Shown: positions 15,781-24,841, counted from the first letter of the stretch. The stretch is 64,000 nt of DNA from Melioribacteraceae bacterium (GCA_035362835.1 DAOSDY010000001.1:1-64000), one strand, 5' to 3'. Made by a program: numbers and translations. The notes: generated by a model not told the origin, from the sequence alone.

Positions 15781-17373
15781 ATGAAAATTGACAAAGACCT
15801 TCAGTCGGTTCAGGAGGCAAGGGACCTTGCCGCAGCCGCAAAAGAAGCCCAACTGGAATTCAAACACTTCAGTCAGGATCAGGTTGACAAAGTTGTAAAA
15901 GCGATGGCCGATGCCGGATTCAAAGAAGCCGAGCGTCTGGCAAAGATGGCACACGAAGAGACCGGATTCGGTAAATGGCAGGATAAGGTTACCAAAAACC
16001 AGTTCGGGACAAAGGATGTCTGGGAATCGATAAAGGAACTTAAAACTGTAGGCGTAATTGATGTTCAGAAGAACGGCAAGATATTAAAGATTGCAGAGCC
16101 GATGGGAGTAGTAGCGGCTTTAATACCTTCAACCAATCCGACATCAACGGCCATGTTTAAGGCAATAATATCATTGAAATGCAGAAACGGAATGGTAGCC
16201 AGCCCGCATCCAAAGTCAGTCAATTGTACTTCGGAAGCCTTAAGAATTCTAGCGGAAGCCGCAGAGAAAGCAGGCGCCCCGAAAGGTTTAATCCAATGTA
16301 TGACGATTCCTACTTTAGAAGGGACCGATGCATTAATGAAGGATAAAAACATAGCAGTTATTTTGGCTACGGGAAGTACTCCGATGGTTCGGGCCGCATA
16401 CAGTTCCGGCAAACCGGCTTACGGAGTAGGGCCGGGCAATGTACCGGCGTTCATCGAAAGAACTGCCAATTTTCAAAAAGCAGTTGCCGATATTGTATAC
16501 GGCACAACATTCGATAACGGCGTACTCTGTTCATCCGAACAGGCAATGATTGTTGACAGACCCCTGAGAGAAAAAGTTATAGAAGAAGCAAAGAGAATCG
16601 GATGCTATTTCGTAAATGAGGAAGAGAAAAAGAAACTTGAGAACACGGTTGCAAAGGGAGCCAGACTGAATGCAGATATAGTAGGCAAATCTGCGGTATG
16701 GATTGCCAATTACGCAGGATTCTCCGTACCTCCAACAACTACAGTTCTGGTAGCAGAGTGTTCATCGGTCGGGAAACAGGAACCATTGTCGATAGAGAAA
16801 TTATCGCCGATGCTCGCGTTCTACACAGTTGACGGATGGCTTGAAGGATGCCACAGATGCATCGAGCTGCTTGAATTTGGAGGAGTAGGCCATACGCTCG
16901 TTATTCATTCGAATGACAAGGAAGTAATAATGAAATTTGCGCTGGAAAAACCGGCATTCAGAATAGTAGTGAATACTCCTTCTTCAGTTGGCGCGGTCGG
17001 ATATACAACAGCATTAACGCCTTCAATGACTTTAGGCCCGGGCACATGGGGCGGATCAATAGTATCGGAGAATGTTTCTGCAAAACACCTGATGAATATT
17101 AAAACCCTGGCATTCGAAGTTCGTCCGGTTAATTCCGGTGCATCGGTATCATCGTTCGATCTGCCAGCCTCACTAAGTACATCCGGTGCAACATCCGAAG
17201 GTAATTTTACAAAACAGATTGAAGAGAGGTTAAGAGCCCGTGCGGGCAACCCGGCATCAAATCCGCTCGGTGATATAAGCAGAAAATCAAACAGTCCGGC
17301 TAAAGATACAATGCTTGGAGCCGGGATAAGTGAGGCGGAAATTCAGAAGATTATAAAAGAATTTAATAAATAA
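15781..17373 (+). CDS. CoA-acylating aldehyde dehydrogenase with C-terminal encapsulation-peptide-like tail
   Basis: A 530-residue member of the EutE/PduP/SauS/AdhE-N group that converts an aldehyde to acyl-CoA with NAD(P)+ and CoA. The catalytic Cys250 lies in DNGVLCSSEQ; IPSTNPTSTAMFK, ATGSTPMVRAAY and LGPGTWGGSIVSEN are family motifs. I prefer the ATG at 15781 to the TTG at 15754, which has no ribosome binding site. After the catalytic domain comes a Ser/Asn/Pro-rich linker and then an amphipathic helix GISEAEIQKIIKEFNK at the very C-terminus. That arrangement is typical of peptides that send enzymes into bacterial microcompartments. The gene stands alone, but a shell vertex gene is at 1317. 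Sulfoacetaldehyde or plain acetaldehyde as substrate is also possible. Confidence 0.9.
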   Translation: MKIDKDLQSVQEARDLAAAAKEAQLEFKHFSQDQVDKVVKAMADAGFKEAERLAKMAHEETGFGKWQDKVTKNQFGTKDVWESIKELKTVGVIDVQKNGKILKIAEPMGVVAALIPSTNPTSTAMFKAIISLKCRNGMVASPHPKSVNCTSEALRILAEAAEKAGAPKGLIQCMTIPTLEGTDALMKDKNIAVILATGSTPMVRAAYSSGKPAYGVGPGNVPAFIERTANFQKAVADIVYGTTFDNGVLCSSEQAMIVDRPLREKVIEEAKRIGCYFVNEEEKKKLENTVAKGARLNADIVGKSAVWIANYAGFSVPPTTTVLVAECSSVGKQEPLSIEKLSPMLAFYTVDGWLEGCHRCIELLEFGGVGHTLVIHSNDKEVIMKFALEKPAFRIVVNTPSSVGAVGYTTALTPSMTLGPGTWGGSIVSENVSAKHLMNIKTLAFEVRPVNSGASVSSFDLPASLSTSGATSEGNFTKQIEERLRARAGNPASNPLGDISRKSNSPAKDTMLGAGISEAEIQKIIKEFNK

Positions 17374-17486
17374 CTTAGCGGTTTAGTGAATTTTTAGTGT
17401 CTTACTATTGTTTTCAAAGTGTGATAATTATCATTTCTTATTGATCTTTAAGTCTATATTTTTTACCGTAATTCTTATTTGAGTAT

Positions 17487-17663
17487 ATGAAAAATTCGAA
17501 TTTTCAAAACTGGTCGATCGAAAAAGGCGATTATAAAAGGGATGAAACGTCTACCTGGACGTTTCAGAAAAAAATAATCAGAAAGAGAAGAATTAAAAAA
17601 ACTGCTTTGATAATTCTTTATACTATTTCTATTTCTGTGATTTCATATATGATCTTCTCTTAA
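17487..17663 (+). CDS. Possible small single-pass membrane protein
   Basis: A 58-residue open frame that starts at the ATG at 17487 and stops at 17661-17663, overlapping the end of the convergent lptB gene by 4 bp. The N-terminal half is polar (W and charged residues), followed by a strongly basic stretch KKIIRKRRIKK and one hydrophobic helix (TALIILYTISISVISYMIF) at the C-terminus: the pattern of a tail-anchored small membrane protein with its N-terminus inside. The ribosome binding site is weak (TTTGAG). It fills a gap that is otherwise empty. I recognise no family; it could be a chance open frame. Confidence 0.45.
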   Translation: MKNSNFQNWSIEKGDYKRDETSTWTFQKKIIRKRRIKKTALIILYTISISVISYMIFS

Positions 17664-18415
17664 TCTCCGGAGTAGCGGTCCAATCTGAATTTTTCACCGA
17701 GGTACATTTTTCTGACATCGGAATCCTCGGCAAGATCTTTTGCTGTACCTTCCTTAAATATCTGCCCGTTAATCAAAATGTAAGCCCGGTCGACGATACT
17801 GAGTGTTTCATGAACATTATGGTCGGTTATAAGAATTCCAATATTCTTATTCTTAAGGTTGGCGACGATATTCATAATATCTTCAACGGCAATGGGATCG
17901 ACACCGGCAAACGGTTCATCGAGGAGAATAAATCTCGGTTCAGTAGCAAGAGCGCGTGCTATTTCAGTACGCCTTCTTTCACCGCCGCTCAGTTGGTATC
18001 CCATGCTTTTACGAACGTGACCAATACCGAGTTCGTCAAGCAATTTCTCCTGTCTTTCTTTTCTCTCCTTATCGCTGAGCTTCATCATCTGAAGGATTGC
18101 CATAATGTTATCTTCAACGCTTAGTCTGCGGAATACGGAAGCTTCCTGAGGAAGGTAACCGACACCCATTTTTGCTCTTTTATACATCGGTTCAGTAGTA
18201 ATCTCATTTTCATTCAGGAAGACACGTCCTTCAAGAGGTTTTATCATTCCAACAATCATATAAAAAGTTGTTGTTTTTCCGGCACCGTTGGGACCCAGCA
18301 ATCCAACAACCTCACCCTGCTCAACCGAAACAGAGACCCGGTTAACAACAGCACGTTTTTTATAAACTTTCTTCAGGTTCTCGCCACGCAGAATAAATTT
18401 ACTTTCCGGATTCAT
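17660..18415 (-). CDS. lptB: LPS export system ATP-binding protein LptB
   Basis: The ATPase that drives LPS extraction from the inner membrane with LptFG. The 251-residue protein has Walker A GPNGAGKTTT, the Q-loop, signature LSGGERRRTEIARAL, Walker B FILLDEPFAGVDP and the switch LITDHNVHETL, all typical of LptB. It ends the Kdo/LPS-export operon and overlaps the OstA-like gene by 17 bp. LptF and LptG are not in the window. Confidence 0.96.
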   Translation of the reverse strand: MNPESKFILRGENLKKVYKKRAVVNRVSVSVEQGEVVGLLGPNGAGKTTTFYMIVGMIKPLEGRVFLNENEITTEPMYKRAKMGVGYLPQEASVFRRLSVEDNIMAILQMMKLSDKERKERQEKLLDELGIGHVRKSMGYQLSGGERRRTEIARALATEPRFILLDEPFAGVDPIAVEDIMNIVANLKNKNIGILITDHNVHETLSIVDRAYILINGQIFKEGTAKDLAEDSDVRKMYLGEKFRLDRYSGD

Positions 18416-19796
18416 TTAGATCTTCCATTTTTGAATAAATCATTTTTTTACGATTACCTAAAACTGAATTCTGGTCGGGTCTGTTTTCATAAATAATAAA
18501 CGAAGGGATCGTAAACTCCTTCTCTTTTCCAAGGATTAAATTTTCAGGATGATATTCGGTTGCCGGATTACCGTAAAACTTTACGTCGGATACCTCATTA
18601 TCCTGAAAATATATAACCGTTCTTTCTGAACTCGACTTAAGAAGCCCATTAGGTTCACCTTCTTCAAATAGATAGTAGATACTGAGAACATTACCCGAAG
18701 CTTCGGTTTTCTGAAGCCCTTCTTTGCCAAACGACATTTTTATTTCCCGGCCGGATAACTGATCATATTTTAAGATATAATTCTGATTTGTTGAAATAAT
18801 TGAGGCGTTAGAATTCAGAAGCAGTTCTTTCATACGGTTCTCTTCAAGGAAAATATTAATCGTATCACCAAGCAACTGCGTATTCTCGTTCCAGATAACA
18901 GGGGGAGTGGATTTTTCGGGCGGCCGTTGAGTAAACAGGTGGTCGGCCTCCTGATAGAAAACCGTAAAATCATTTACCGAAGCGAAACCGCTTCTGGCAA
19001 TCCTAACAGAATCCGTTGCCACAAGCCGTTTAACAGAATCGTCGAACGCCTCCATCAGTCTGGAGGAGATAACGAGTGTATCAGGCTCACCGTTCGAGGT
19101 TGTATCAATTTTTACAAGAATAGGGTTATCAGATATTTTTGAATACTTCAGCTGCTTGTAATCCTCAAGATTATCGGCAAATATGGCAAGGCGATTCTTT
19201 GGATCATAAATCAAGATATTGTTATATGCAAACGTGATTTTGGTATTTCTGTAATGAACCAGACTATCGGCAAAGAGAACAGATGTGGAATCCTGAACTT
19301 TCACTCTACCTGCAGCGACTGCTTTATCCTCATCATTAAAATAAGTAAGCCGATCAGAATCCATCCGGGAGACAGGGTCTTCCAGACGTACCCTGTTAAT
19401 AAACTTAGCCCGCTTTTCATCAAAATAATAATAACCTGTATCAGCATTCAGGTTAACGTGCCCGTCGAATAGTGATACTCCCGAATTAGAATATGCTATT
19501 TTAGAATCGCCGTAATAAAAACCCGATGCAGTATTAATAATAACACTATCCTGAGTAACGACAACATTTCCGATCAGTTCCGCCTCATTACGGGCCAGGT
19601 ATTGTATCGCTTTACTGCAGGTAATACGGACATCACCCTGTGTTATTACTACATTACCGATTACTTCCCTTATACTTTCCCCGTTAACCATCTTACCGAC
19701 TAAAGTTTCGCCGTTAACAATCATATTTTCCCTCGCCTGAGCGAAGAGAGCCGGGGAGACAAAAAGAATGGACAATATTAAAATTCTATTTATCAC
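18399..19796 (-). CDS. OstA-like LPS transport protein (LptA/LptD N-terminal type)
   Basis: A 465-residue protein with an N-terminal signal peptide (about 1-20, ending ALFAQA) and repeated OstA/LptA-like beta-jellyroll strands (for example GNVVITQGDVRITCSKA, GNVVVTQDSVIINTASG, GHVNLNADTGYYYFDEKRA, GRVKVQDSTSVLFADS). Such proteins carry LPS across the periplasm; Bacteroidota-type genomes use a longer OstA-like protein in place of the small LptA. It lies between lptC and lptB with 4-bp and 17-bp overlaps, which supports the LPS-export role. It lacks the LptD outer membrane barrel. Confidence 0.88.
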   Translation of the reverse strand: MINRILILSILFVSPALFAQARENMIVNGETLVGKMVNGESIREVIGNVVITQGDVRITCSKAIQYLARNEAELIGNVVVTQDSVIINTASGFYYGDSKIAYSNSGVSLFDGHVNLNADTGYYYFDEKRAKFINRVRLEDPVSRMDSDRLTYFNDEDKAVAAGRVKVQDSTSVLFADSLVHYRNTKITFAYNNILIYDPKNRLAIFADNLEDYKQLKYSKISDNPILVKIDTTSNGEPDTLVISSRLMEAFDDSVKRLVATDSVRIARSGFASVNDFTVFYQEADHLFTQRPPEKSTPPVIWNENTQLLGDTINIFLEENRMKELLLNSNASIISTNQNYILKYDQLSGREIKMSFGKEGLQKTEASGNVLSIYYLFEEGEPNGLLKSSSERTVIYFQDNEVSDVKFYGNPATEYHPENLILGKEKEFTIPSFIIYENRPDQNSVLGNRKKMIYSKMEDLNESGK

Positions 19797-20332
19797 TGTT
19801 TTTTATTGTTTACTGATGCGGAATAAGTAACCTTGAAGATTACATAGTTGTGAAGGTGCTGATCCGATTCCATACCATAACCTTCAATTATTTCTTTGGA
19901 AGAACGGATGCTTACAAATTTATCCGTCATAATTTTCTCATCGTTGTTGCGCCATTTCAATTCGGTTGTTCTTAAGACTGTACCGCTGTCGTTAACGGCC
20001 ACAACACTATCAATTGCATACATATCCATTGTAAGGTCGTCCACTTTACCGCGTTTCGAAGTTAAAACTGTAGTAACAGACTGTTCAGGATTATAGAAAT
20101 TTATTTTAACGCCTTCAAGCAGAGTAATTTTCTGAAGATCGTATTTTTTCAGGTGGTCGGAAAAGAGTACCGCACGGGTTTTACCTTCATTTGTAAAAGT
20201 GATTTTGCTGTTCCAGCTCTCATGAGAAGGGATTTCAGTTGCTGATTTATTATTCTCTATGATCGGTTTGATCTTTTCATCGGAACAGTAGACAAGAAGA
20301 ATAATTATAAGAGCGGATATAAATAATCTCAT
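19793..20332 (-). CDS. lptC: LPS export protein LptC (lipoprotein-like)
   Basis: A 179-residue protein that begins with a hydrophobic segment and a lipobox (LLVYC, Cys16), unlike the plain membrane anchor of E. coli LptC. The rest forms the LptC/YrbK beta-jellyroll (KITFTNEGKTRAVLFSDHLKKYD, VTTVLTSKRGKVDDLT, LKWRNNDEKIMTDKFV). LptC bridges the LptBFG transporter and the periplasmic LptA-type protein. It overlaps the kdsD gene upstream and the OstA-like gene downstream by 4 bp each, so translation is tightly coupled. Confidence 0.88.
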   Translation of the reverse strand: MRLFISALIIILLVYCSDEKIKPIIENNKSATEIPSHESWNSKITFTNEGKTRAVLFSDHLKKYDLQKITLLEGVKINFYNPEQSVTTVLTSKRGKVDDLTMDMYAIDSVVAVNDSGTVLRTTELKWRNNDEKIMTDKFVSIRSSKEIIEGYGMESDQHLHNYVIFKVTYSASVNNKKQ

Positions 20333-21306
20333 CTGGTTTGTAATCCGAGTTTTACAAGGTCATGGAGGTGAACAATACCCTCAGGCCGGTTCATTTCGTC
20401 AACGACAATTAGTGAAGTGATATTATGGTTTTCCATCTGCTGGAGAGCAAAGGATGCCAGCAGATCCTTCTTAAGAGTTTTCGGTTTTCGCGTCATTACT
20501 TCCAAAGCCGAAAGATTTTTTATATCGAGCGTTTTTTCGAGCAACCGTCTCAGGTCCCCGTCGGTTATGATACCCGACAGCAGCCCTTCGGAATCAACCA
20601 CGCAGGTCATTCCAAGCCGCTTCGAAGTAATCGCAAAAATTGTATCCTTGATTGATGTATTCTCGGTAACGACAGGGATATCGTTCCCTTTAATCATAAT
20701 CTCGGAAATTTTAAGGGAAAGCCTTTTACCCAGGCTTCCGCCCGGATGAAGCAATCCGAAGTCCTCTTCCGAGAATCCGCGCAGTTCGAGAAGTGTTATT
20801 GCGAGAGCATCGCCCATTGCCAGAGCGGCTGTAGTTGATGCAGTAGGCGCAAGGTCGTATGGGCATGCTTCCTCCTTAACGCTAACATCCAGAATTATAT
20901 CGCATTCTTCCGCAAGCCTTGAATTCTTTTCCCCGAGCATGCCGATAAGCTTTACATTAATTCTTTTGAACATCGGGATAAGCTGAATCAATTCCTCCGT
21001 ATGGCCGCTTTTAGAAATCAGAATTACAATATCATCCTTTCTAACCATTCCCAGATCACCGTGCAGAGCATCTGTCGGATGAAGGAAAATAGAAGCAGTA
21101 CCCGTGGAATTCATTGTAGCAACAATTTTACGCGCAATAATTCCAGATTTCCCAACTCCTGTAAATACAACTCTGCCATTGGAATGAAGGATTGCTCTAA
21201 CAGCACGGACAAAGTCCTTATTGATGCTTCCGGATAGATTAAGAACCGAATTACCTTCGATTCTTATTACCTCTTTTCCTTTCGCCAAAATCTGTTCTTC
21301 GGACAC
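20329..21306 (-). CDS. kdsD: Arabinose-5-phosphate isomerase KdsD (KpsF/GutQ family)
   Basis: Makes D-arabinose 5-phosphate from ribulose 5-phosphate, the first committed step of Kdo synthesis. The 325-residue protein has an N-terminal SIS domain with FTGVGKSGIIARK and ISKSGHTEE, then GLLHPGGSLGKRL before two C-terminal CBS domains (about 205-325). The length equals that of E. coli KdsD (328). It lies between kdsC and lptC in the LPS operon, which fits the biosynthetic KdsD role better than a catabolic GutQ. Confidence 0.95.
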   Translation of the reverse strand: MSEEQILAKGKEVIRIEGNSVLNLSGSINKDFVRAVRAILHSNGRVVFTGVGKSGIIARKIVATMNSTGTASIFLHPTDALHGDLGMVRKDDIVILISKSGHTEELIQLIPMFKRINVKLIGMLGEKNSRLAEECDIILDVSVKEEACPYDLAPTASTTAALAMGDALAITLLELRGFSEEDFGLLHPGGSLGKRLSLKISEIMIKGNDIPVVTENTSIKDTIFAITSKRLGMTCVVDSEGLLSGIITDGDLRRLLEKTLDIKNLSALEVMTRKPKTLKKDLLASFALQQMENHNITSLIVVDEMNRPEGIVHLHDLVKLGLQTR

Positions 21307-21320
21307 ATTACCTCTGAAGA

Positions 21321-21818
21321 TTAATTATTAGAATGAGCTGATTTAATTAGTCCTAAAATTTCATTTAATAAAGAACCCGTATCAGATCCTTTAATGATAT
21401 ACTTAACCGACCGTTTAACATTCCTCCCTGCCCAGGAAGGAGCAGCAGATACTCCGCATTTAGCAAGAAGCGGAAGATCCAGAACTTCATCACCCGCATA
21501 AAAGAGATTTGAGAAACCGATTGATAACCTTCCAATCAGTTTTTCGACTTCATTTACTTTTTCCAAAGAAGAGGAAATAACAGTAATTGATGTATCCTTC
21601 TTCAACTCGGATATCAATTCATCCTCCGGCCTGGCAGAAACAATTCCGAACGATAATCCATATTTCTTAATTTCTTCAGAAAATTTTTTTATCTCTTTAA
21701 GAAACGGAACAGGATCCTCATTCCCCGATTTATTATGAATAAGCACACCATCGAGGTCGAACAGGAATAATTTCACATTTTTAAGGAGCAGAAGAAGATT
21801 ATTTTTCATTTTTAACAA
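21321..21818 (-). CDS. kdsC: 3-deoxy-D-manno-octulosonate 8-phosphate phosphatase KdsC
   Basis: Removes the phosphate from Kdo-8-phosphate. The 165-residue HAD-superfamily protein (class C0, without a cap domain) has the first motif FDLDGVL with the nucleophile and acid-base aspartates, the SARPED segment around motif II, and AGDEVLDLPLLAKCG as motif IV. The gene overlaps the 3' end of kdsA by 20 bp; an ATG three codons later (21809) is another possible start. Its place between kdsA and kdsD supports the Kdo role over other HAD phosphatases. Confidence 0.9.
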   Translation of the reverse strand: MLKMKNNLLLLLKNVKLFLFDLDGVLIHNKSGNEDPVPFLKEIKKFSEEIKKYGLSFGIVSARPEDELISELKKDTSITVISSSLEKVNEVEKLIGRLSIGFSNLFYAGDEVLDLPLLAKCGVSAAPSWAGRNVKRSVKYIIKGSDTGSLLNEILGLIKSAHSNN

Positions 21819-22614
21819 TCGAATCGATTTCTTTAATTGTAATGAGTAACCGTCTCAGAGATGAAAGCGGCAACTGGCTGCCTGAATCGCTTAGAGCTTT
21901 ATCGGGCTCCGGATGAACTTCCAGAAAGAGGCCGTCGACACCAACAGCAACAGCGGCTTTAGCAAGAGCCGGGATAAATTTTCTCTCTCCCCCGCTGAAA
22001 CCTCCCTGACCCGGGATTTGAACTGCGTGTGTTGCATCCATTACTACGGGATACCCGATAGTTTTCATTATTTCCAATCCGCGCATATCAACTACAAGAT
22101 TATGATAGCCAAAAGTAGTTCCTCTTTCAGTCATCAGTATTTTACGGTTCCCGGTCGATTCAATTTTTCCGGCAACATATTTCATATCCTCCGGAGCGAG
22201 GAATTGACCCTTCTTAACATTAACAGTTTTACCGGTTCTGCCTGCAGCAATAAGCAACTCAGTTTGACGGCAAAGAAATGCAGGAATCTGAAGTACATCT
22301 GCAAATTCCGAGACCAGATCAATTTCTTTTTCAGAATGGACGTCGGTTAATAAAGTAAGATCGAATTCCAGCTTAATTTTTTTCAGAATTCTGATCGCTT
22401 CATTCATCTCGAGACCCGAGAATGTGCCGATGCTTGTCCGGTTTGCTTTTTTATAACTCGATTTGAAGATGAACGGAATCTTAAGCTCACCGGTTATTTT
22501 AAGAATTTCTTCAGCGGTTCGAAGTGTTATTGATTCATTTTCCACAACACAGGGACCTGCAATAAGAACAAGTGGATGCCCGCTTCCAATATTAATTTTA
22601 CCTGTTTGGACCAT
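21799..22614 (-). CDS. kdsA: Kdo-8-phosphate synthase KdsA
   Basis: Condenses phosphoenolpyruvate with arabinose 5-phosphate. The 271-residue TIM-barrel protein has LIAGPCVVENE (the PEP site), FKSSYKKANRTS, LLTDVHSE, LQIPAFLCRQTELL and VMDATHAVQIPG, the usual KdsA signatures, and a normal length. The motif Cys in AGPCV marks the metal-dependent class, but I did not examine the other metal ligands in full. It lies 11 bp after ruvB and 20 bp into kdsC. Confidence 0.96.
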   Translation of the reverse strand: MVQTGKINIGSGHPLVLIAGPCVVENESITLRTAEEILKITGELKIPFIFKSSYKKANRTSIGTFSGLEMNEAIRILKKIKLEFDLTLLTDVHSEKEIDLVSEFADVLQIPAFLCRQTELLIAAGRTGKTVNVKKGQFLAPEDMKYVAGKIESTGNRKILMTERGTTFGYHNLVVDMRGLEIMKTIGYPVVMDATHAVQIPGQGGFSGGERKFIPALAKAAVAVGVDGLFLEVHPEPDKALSDSGSQLPLSSLRRLLITIKEIDSIVKNEK

Positions 22615-22625
22615 AATTATTTTCT

Positions 22626-23657
22626 CTAATTAAAAAGATTCTCCTGATCTTTGATCTGTCCCCGTTTTTTATTGAACCGGGAATAAGCAAGGTCGGTTGC
22701 TTCCCTGCCCCGCGGAGTACGCTGAATAAATCCCTGCTGGATTAAAAAAGGTTCATATACTTCTTCAATTGTTCCTGCATCTTCGTTAACCGCGACCGAG
22801 AGAGTATTAAGCCCTACCGGTCCGCCGTTAAACTTTTCTATAATTGTAAGAATAATCTCCTTATCCATTTCATCCAGGCCGAATTCATCAACCTCGAGTG
22901 CAGTCAGAGCTTTTTTTGCAATAGAAGCATCTACAATTTTTCTGTTCTCATAGTCTGCGAAGTCGCGGGTTCTTCTTAGAAGTCTGTTCGCTATACGCGG
23001 GGTTCCTCTCGACCGCTTGGCAAGTTCAGTACATGCATCGGTATCGATTCTAATATCGAGCAGTCCGGCGGAGCGTTCAATTATTTTTTTGATGAGATTG
23101 CTTTCGTAGTAATCGAGCCGGGATTTAATTCCGAATCTGTCGCGAAGCGGAGCCGTTAAGAGTCCCGCTCTTGTTGTCGCACCGATAAGAGTATACTTAG
23201 GAAGTTTTATCTGAACCGTTCGTGCATTAGGGCCGCTATCGATCATAATATCGAGCTTATAGTCCTCCATCGCGGAGTAGAGATATTCTTCGACAACGGG
23301 ACTGAGCCGATGGATTTCATCGATGAAGAGCACAGATTTTTCTTCCAGATTGGTAAGGATACCGGCAAGGTCACCCGGTTTTTCGAGAACAGGCCCTGAG
23401 GATACTTTAATCTTAACACCCATTTCGTTAGCAATGATATGTGCTAAAGTAGTTTTGCCTAAACCGGGCGGGCCGGTTAGCAGAACATGATCGAGCGCGT
23501 CGCCCCTTTTTTTAGCAGCGCCGATAAAAACTTTAAGATTATCGGTTATTCTTGACTGCCCTGTAAAATCATCAAACTTTTTAGGGCGAATCGAGATTTC
23601 GATTTTCTTTTCATCATCAGCAGGGGATGGATTTAGATTATCCGATCTTTTTTTCAA
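22626..23657 (-). CDS. ruvB: Holliday junction branch migration helicase RuvB
   Basis: The AAA+ motor that drives Holliday-junction branch migration with RuvA. The 343-residue protein has Walker A GPPGLGKTT, Walker B VLFIDEIHRL, sensor GATTRAGLL and the C-terminal winged helix (GLNTLSVAVNEDAGTIEEVYEPFLIQ, then RTPRGREATDLAY). The length is normal. It sits in the middle of the Kdo/LPS operon, 11 bp before kdsA and 11 bp after the membrane acyltransferase, with no ruvA or ruvC beside it. The gene partnership is presumably only co-transcription. Confidence 0.97.
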   Translation of the reverse strand: MKKRSDNLNPSPADDEKKIEISIRPKKFDDFTGQSRITDNLKVFIGAAKKRGDALDHVLLTGPPGLGKTTLAHIIANEMGVKIKVSSGPVLEKPGDLAGILTNLEEKSVLFIDEIHRLSPVVEEYLYSAMEDYKLDIMIDSGPNARTVQIKLPKYTLIGATTRAGLLTAPLRDRFGIKSRLDYYESNLIKKIIERSAGLLDIRIDTDACTELAKRSRGTPRIANRLLRRTRDFADYENRKIVDASIAKKALTALEVDEFGLDEMDKEIILTIIEKFNGGPVGLNTLSVAVNEDAGTIEEVYEPFLIQQGFIQRTPRGREATDLAYSRFNKKRGQIKDQENLFN

Positions 23658-23668
23658 ATTTATTCCAG

Positions 23669-24772
23669 TTAAATTTCTGATGGAGCCAATTTTGTTTTTT
23701 TATACATTTTATACTTCTCAATACCAAGGACCATAACAGCCATTAGAGCTATCATCAAAACGGCTGAAATAATTGAACTGTAGATATCCATCCTTCTCGA
23801 AAAAATCAAATTTAATCCTGGTATCCAGGCGCTTCCGTAAAGAATAATTGAATGGACAGCATAAACAAGCAATGTATGCCTGCCGACCTGTTTAACAAAT
23901 TCGGGAATACTCTTAAGTTTAAGAGCGAGAAAGGACATAAGACTATTAAGCAGGAGCACTAATCCAATTCGCATAGTAATTACATAAAGATTATCTGTCC
24001 AATAACCCTGCTTGTTATAGAAAATATTTTCTATCAATTCAATTCCCTGCGAAAGGCCAAGAAATGCAAGACCGATTAACAAAAGCCGTAAAGAGAATTT
24101 ATAGCTTGTAAAGGAGACAGGATTATGTGCAAGGTAACTACCCAGCATCGCTCCGCCAATAACATATCCAGCCCAGGGGAAAAGCGGGAAATAGGAGCCT
24201 GTACCGTGATAAAAATATGCGGCAAACGGAACAGGAAGAAAGTTAGCCCAGTTTATTTTTTCAGTCAATGAATATAGAAGAAAGAAAAAGAGGGCGCCCA
24301 GGGTAAAAATTAAGTAATCCGGCAGTTTAAATTTATCAGCAATTAGGGAAAGAATCAGGACAAAGAGAAGACCGAATCCGATAAGATGGAGAGCGTCAAC
24401 CACAAAAAAACCGCGCCACTGTTCGAACGTGACCACGCTGAAGTTAAAGACTGTATAAGTTGGATAACGAAGCAGATAGCCGATTAATACCAGAACAACA
24501 AAACGGATCAGCCCTTTTTTAACCCTCGGATTTTCAAAAAAGGGTACATTATAGGATCTAAGCAGATATGTAAATACCACACCGGACGTAAACATAAAGA
24601 TAGGTGCCGTGAATCCTCTTATAAAAAACCAGATTGAAAATAATGGAGAGTCCATCGTTCTGTATTCATCGGCAAGGAATGTGTCTATCGTATGCCCCTG
24701 AACCATCATAAGGACGGCGAGCGCACGCATCATATCAAGAAAAATAATTCTAATCCGGTTTTCAGAAGCCAT
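23669..24772 (-). CDS. Membrane acyltransferase-like protein (DUF1624/HGSNAT-type)
   Basis: A 367-residue polytopic membrane protein with about 10 hydrophobic helices. The N-terminus (RIIFLDMMRALAVLMMVQGH, about 8-27) carries the LDxxRAxAVxxMVxGH motif of the heparan-alpha-glucosaminide N-acetyltransferase/DUF1624 and related acyltransferase families, where the His is thought to be catalytic. FPLFPWAGYVIGGAMLGSYL and the C-terminal HTLLVYAVHSIILYG are further shared segments. It could modify a cell-surface polysaccharide or lipid; its place at the head of the Kdo/LPS operon makes an LPS-related role attractive but not shown. Confidence 0.75.
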   Translation of the reverse strand: MASENRIRIIFLDMMRALAVLMMVQGHTIDTFLADEYRTMDSPLFSIWFFIRGFTAPIFMFTSGVVFTYLLRSYNVPFFENPRVKKGLIRFVVLVLIGYLLRYPTYTVFNFSVVTFEQWRGFFVVDALHLIGFGLLFVLILSLIADKFKLPDYLIFTLGALFFFLLYSLTEKINWANFLPVPFAAYFYHGTGSYFPLFPWAGYVIGGAMLGSYLAHNPVSFTSYKFSLRLLLIGLAFLGLSQGIELIENIFYNKQGYWTDNLYVITMRIGLVLLLNSLMSFLALKLKSIPEFVKQVGRHTLLVYAVHSIILYGSAWIPGLNLIFSRRMDIYSSIISAVLMIALMAVMVLGIEKYKMYKKTKLAPSEI

Positions 24773-24841
24773 TAAGAATCCTTAACTACTGTTCAAAAAT
24801 AAACAAAGAATCCGTTTTATTAAACTATAATTGATGATAAT

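Noticed and set aside
17422..17433. Perfect 12-bp palindrome TGATAATTATCA in the gap after the aldehyde dehydrogenase
   Set aside because: Perfect 12-bp palindromes are expected about 16 times by chance in 64 kb; no flanking symmetry or promoter supports an operator here.
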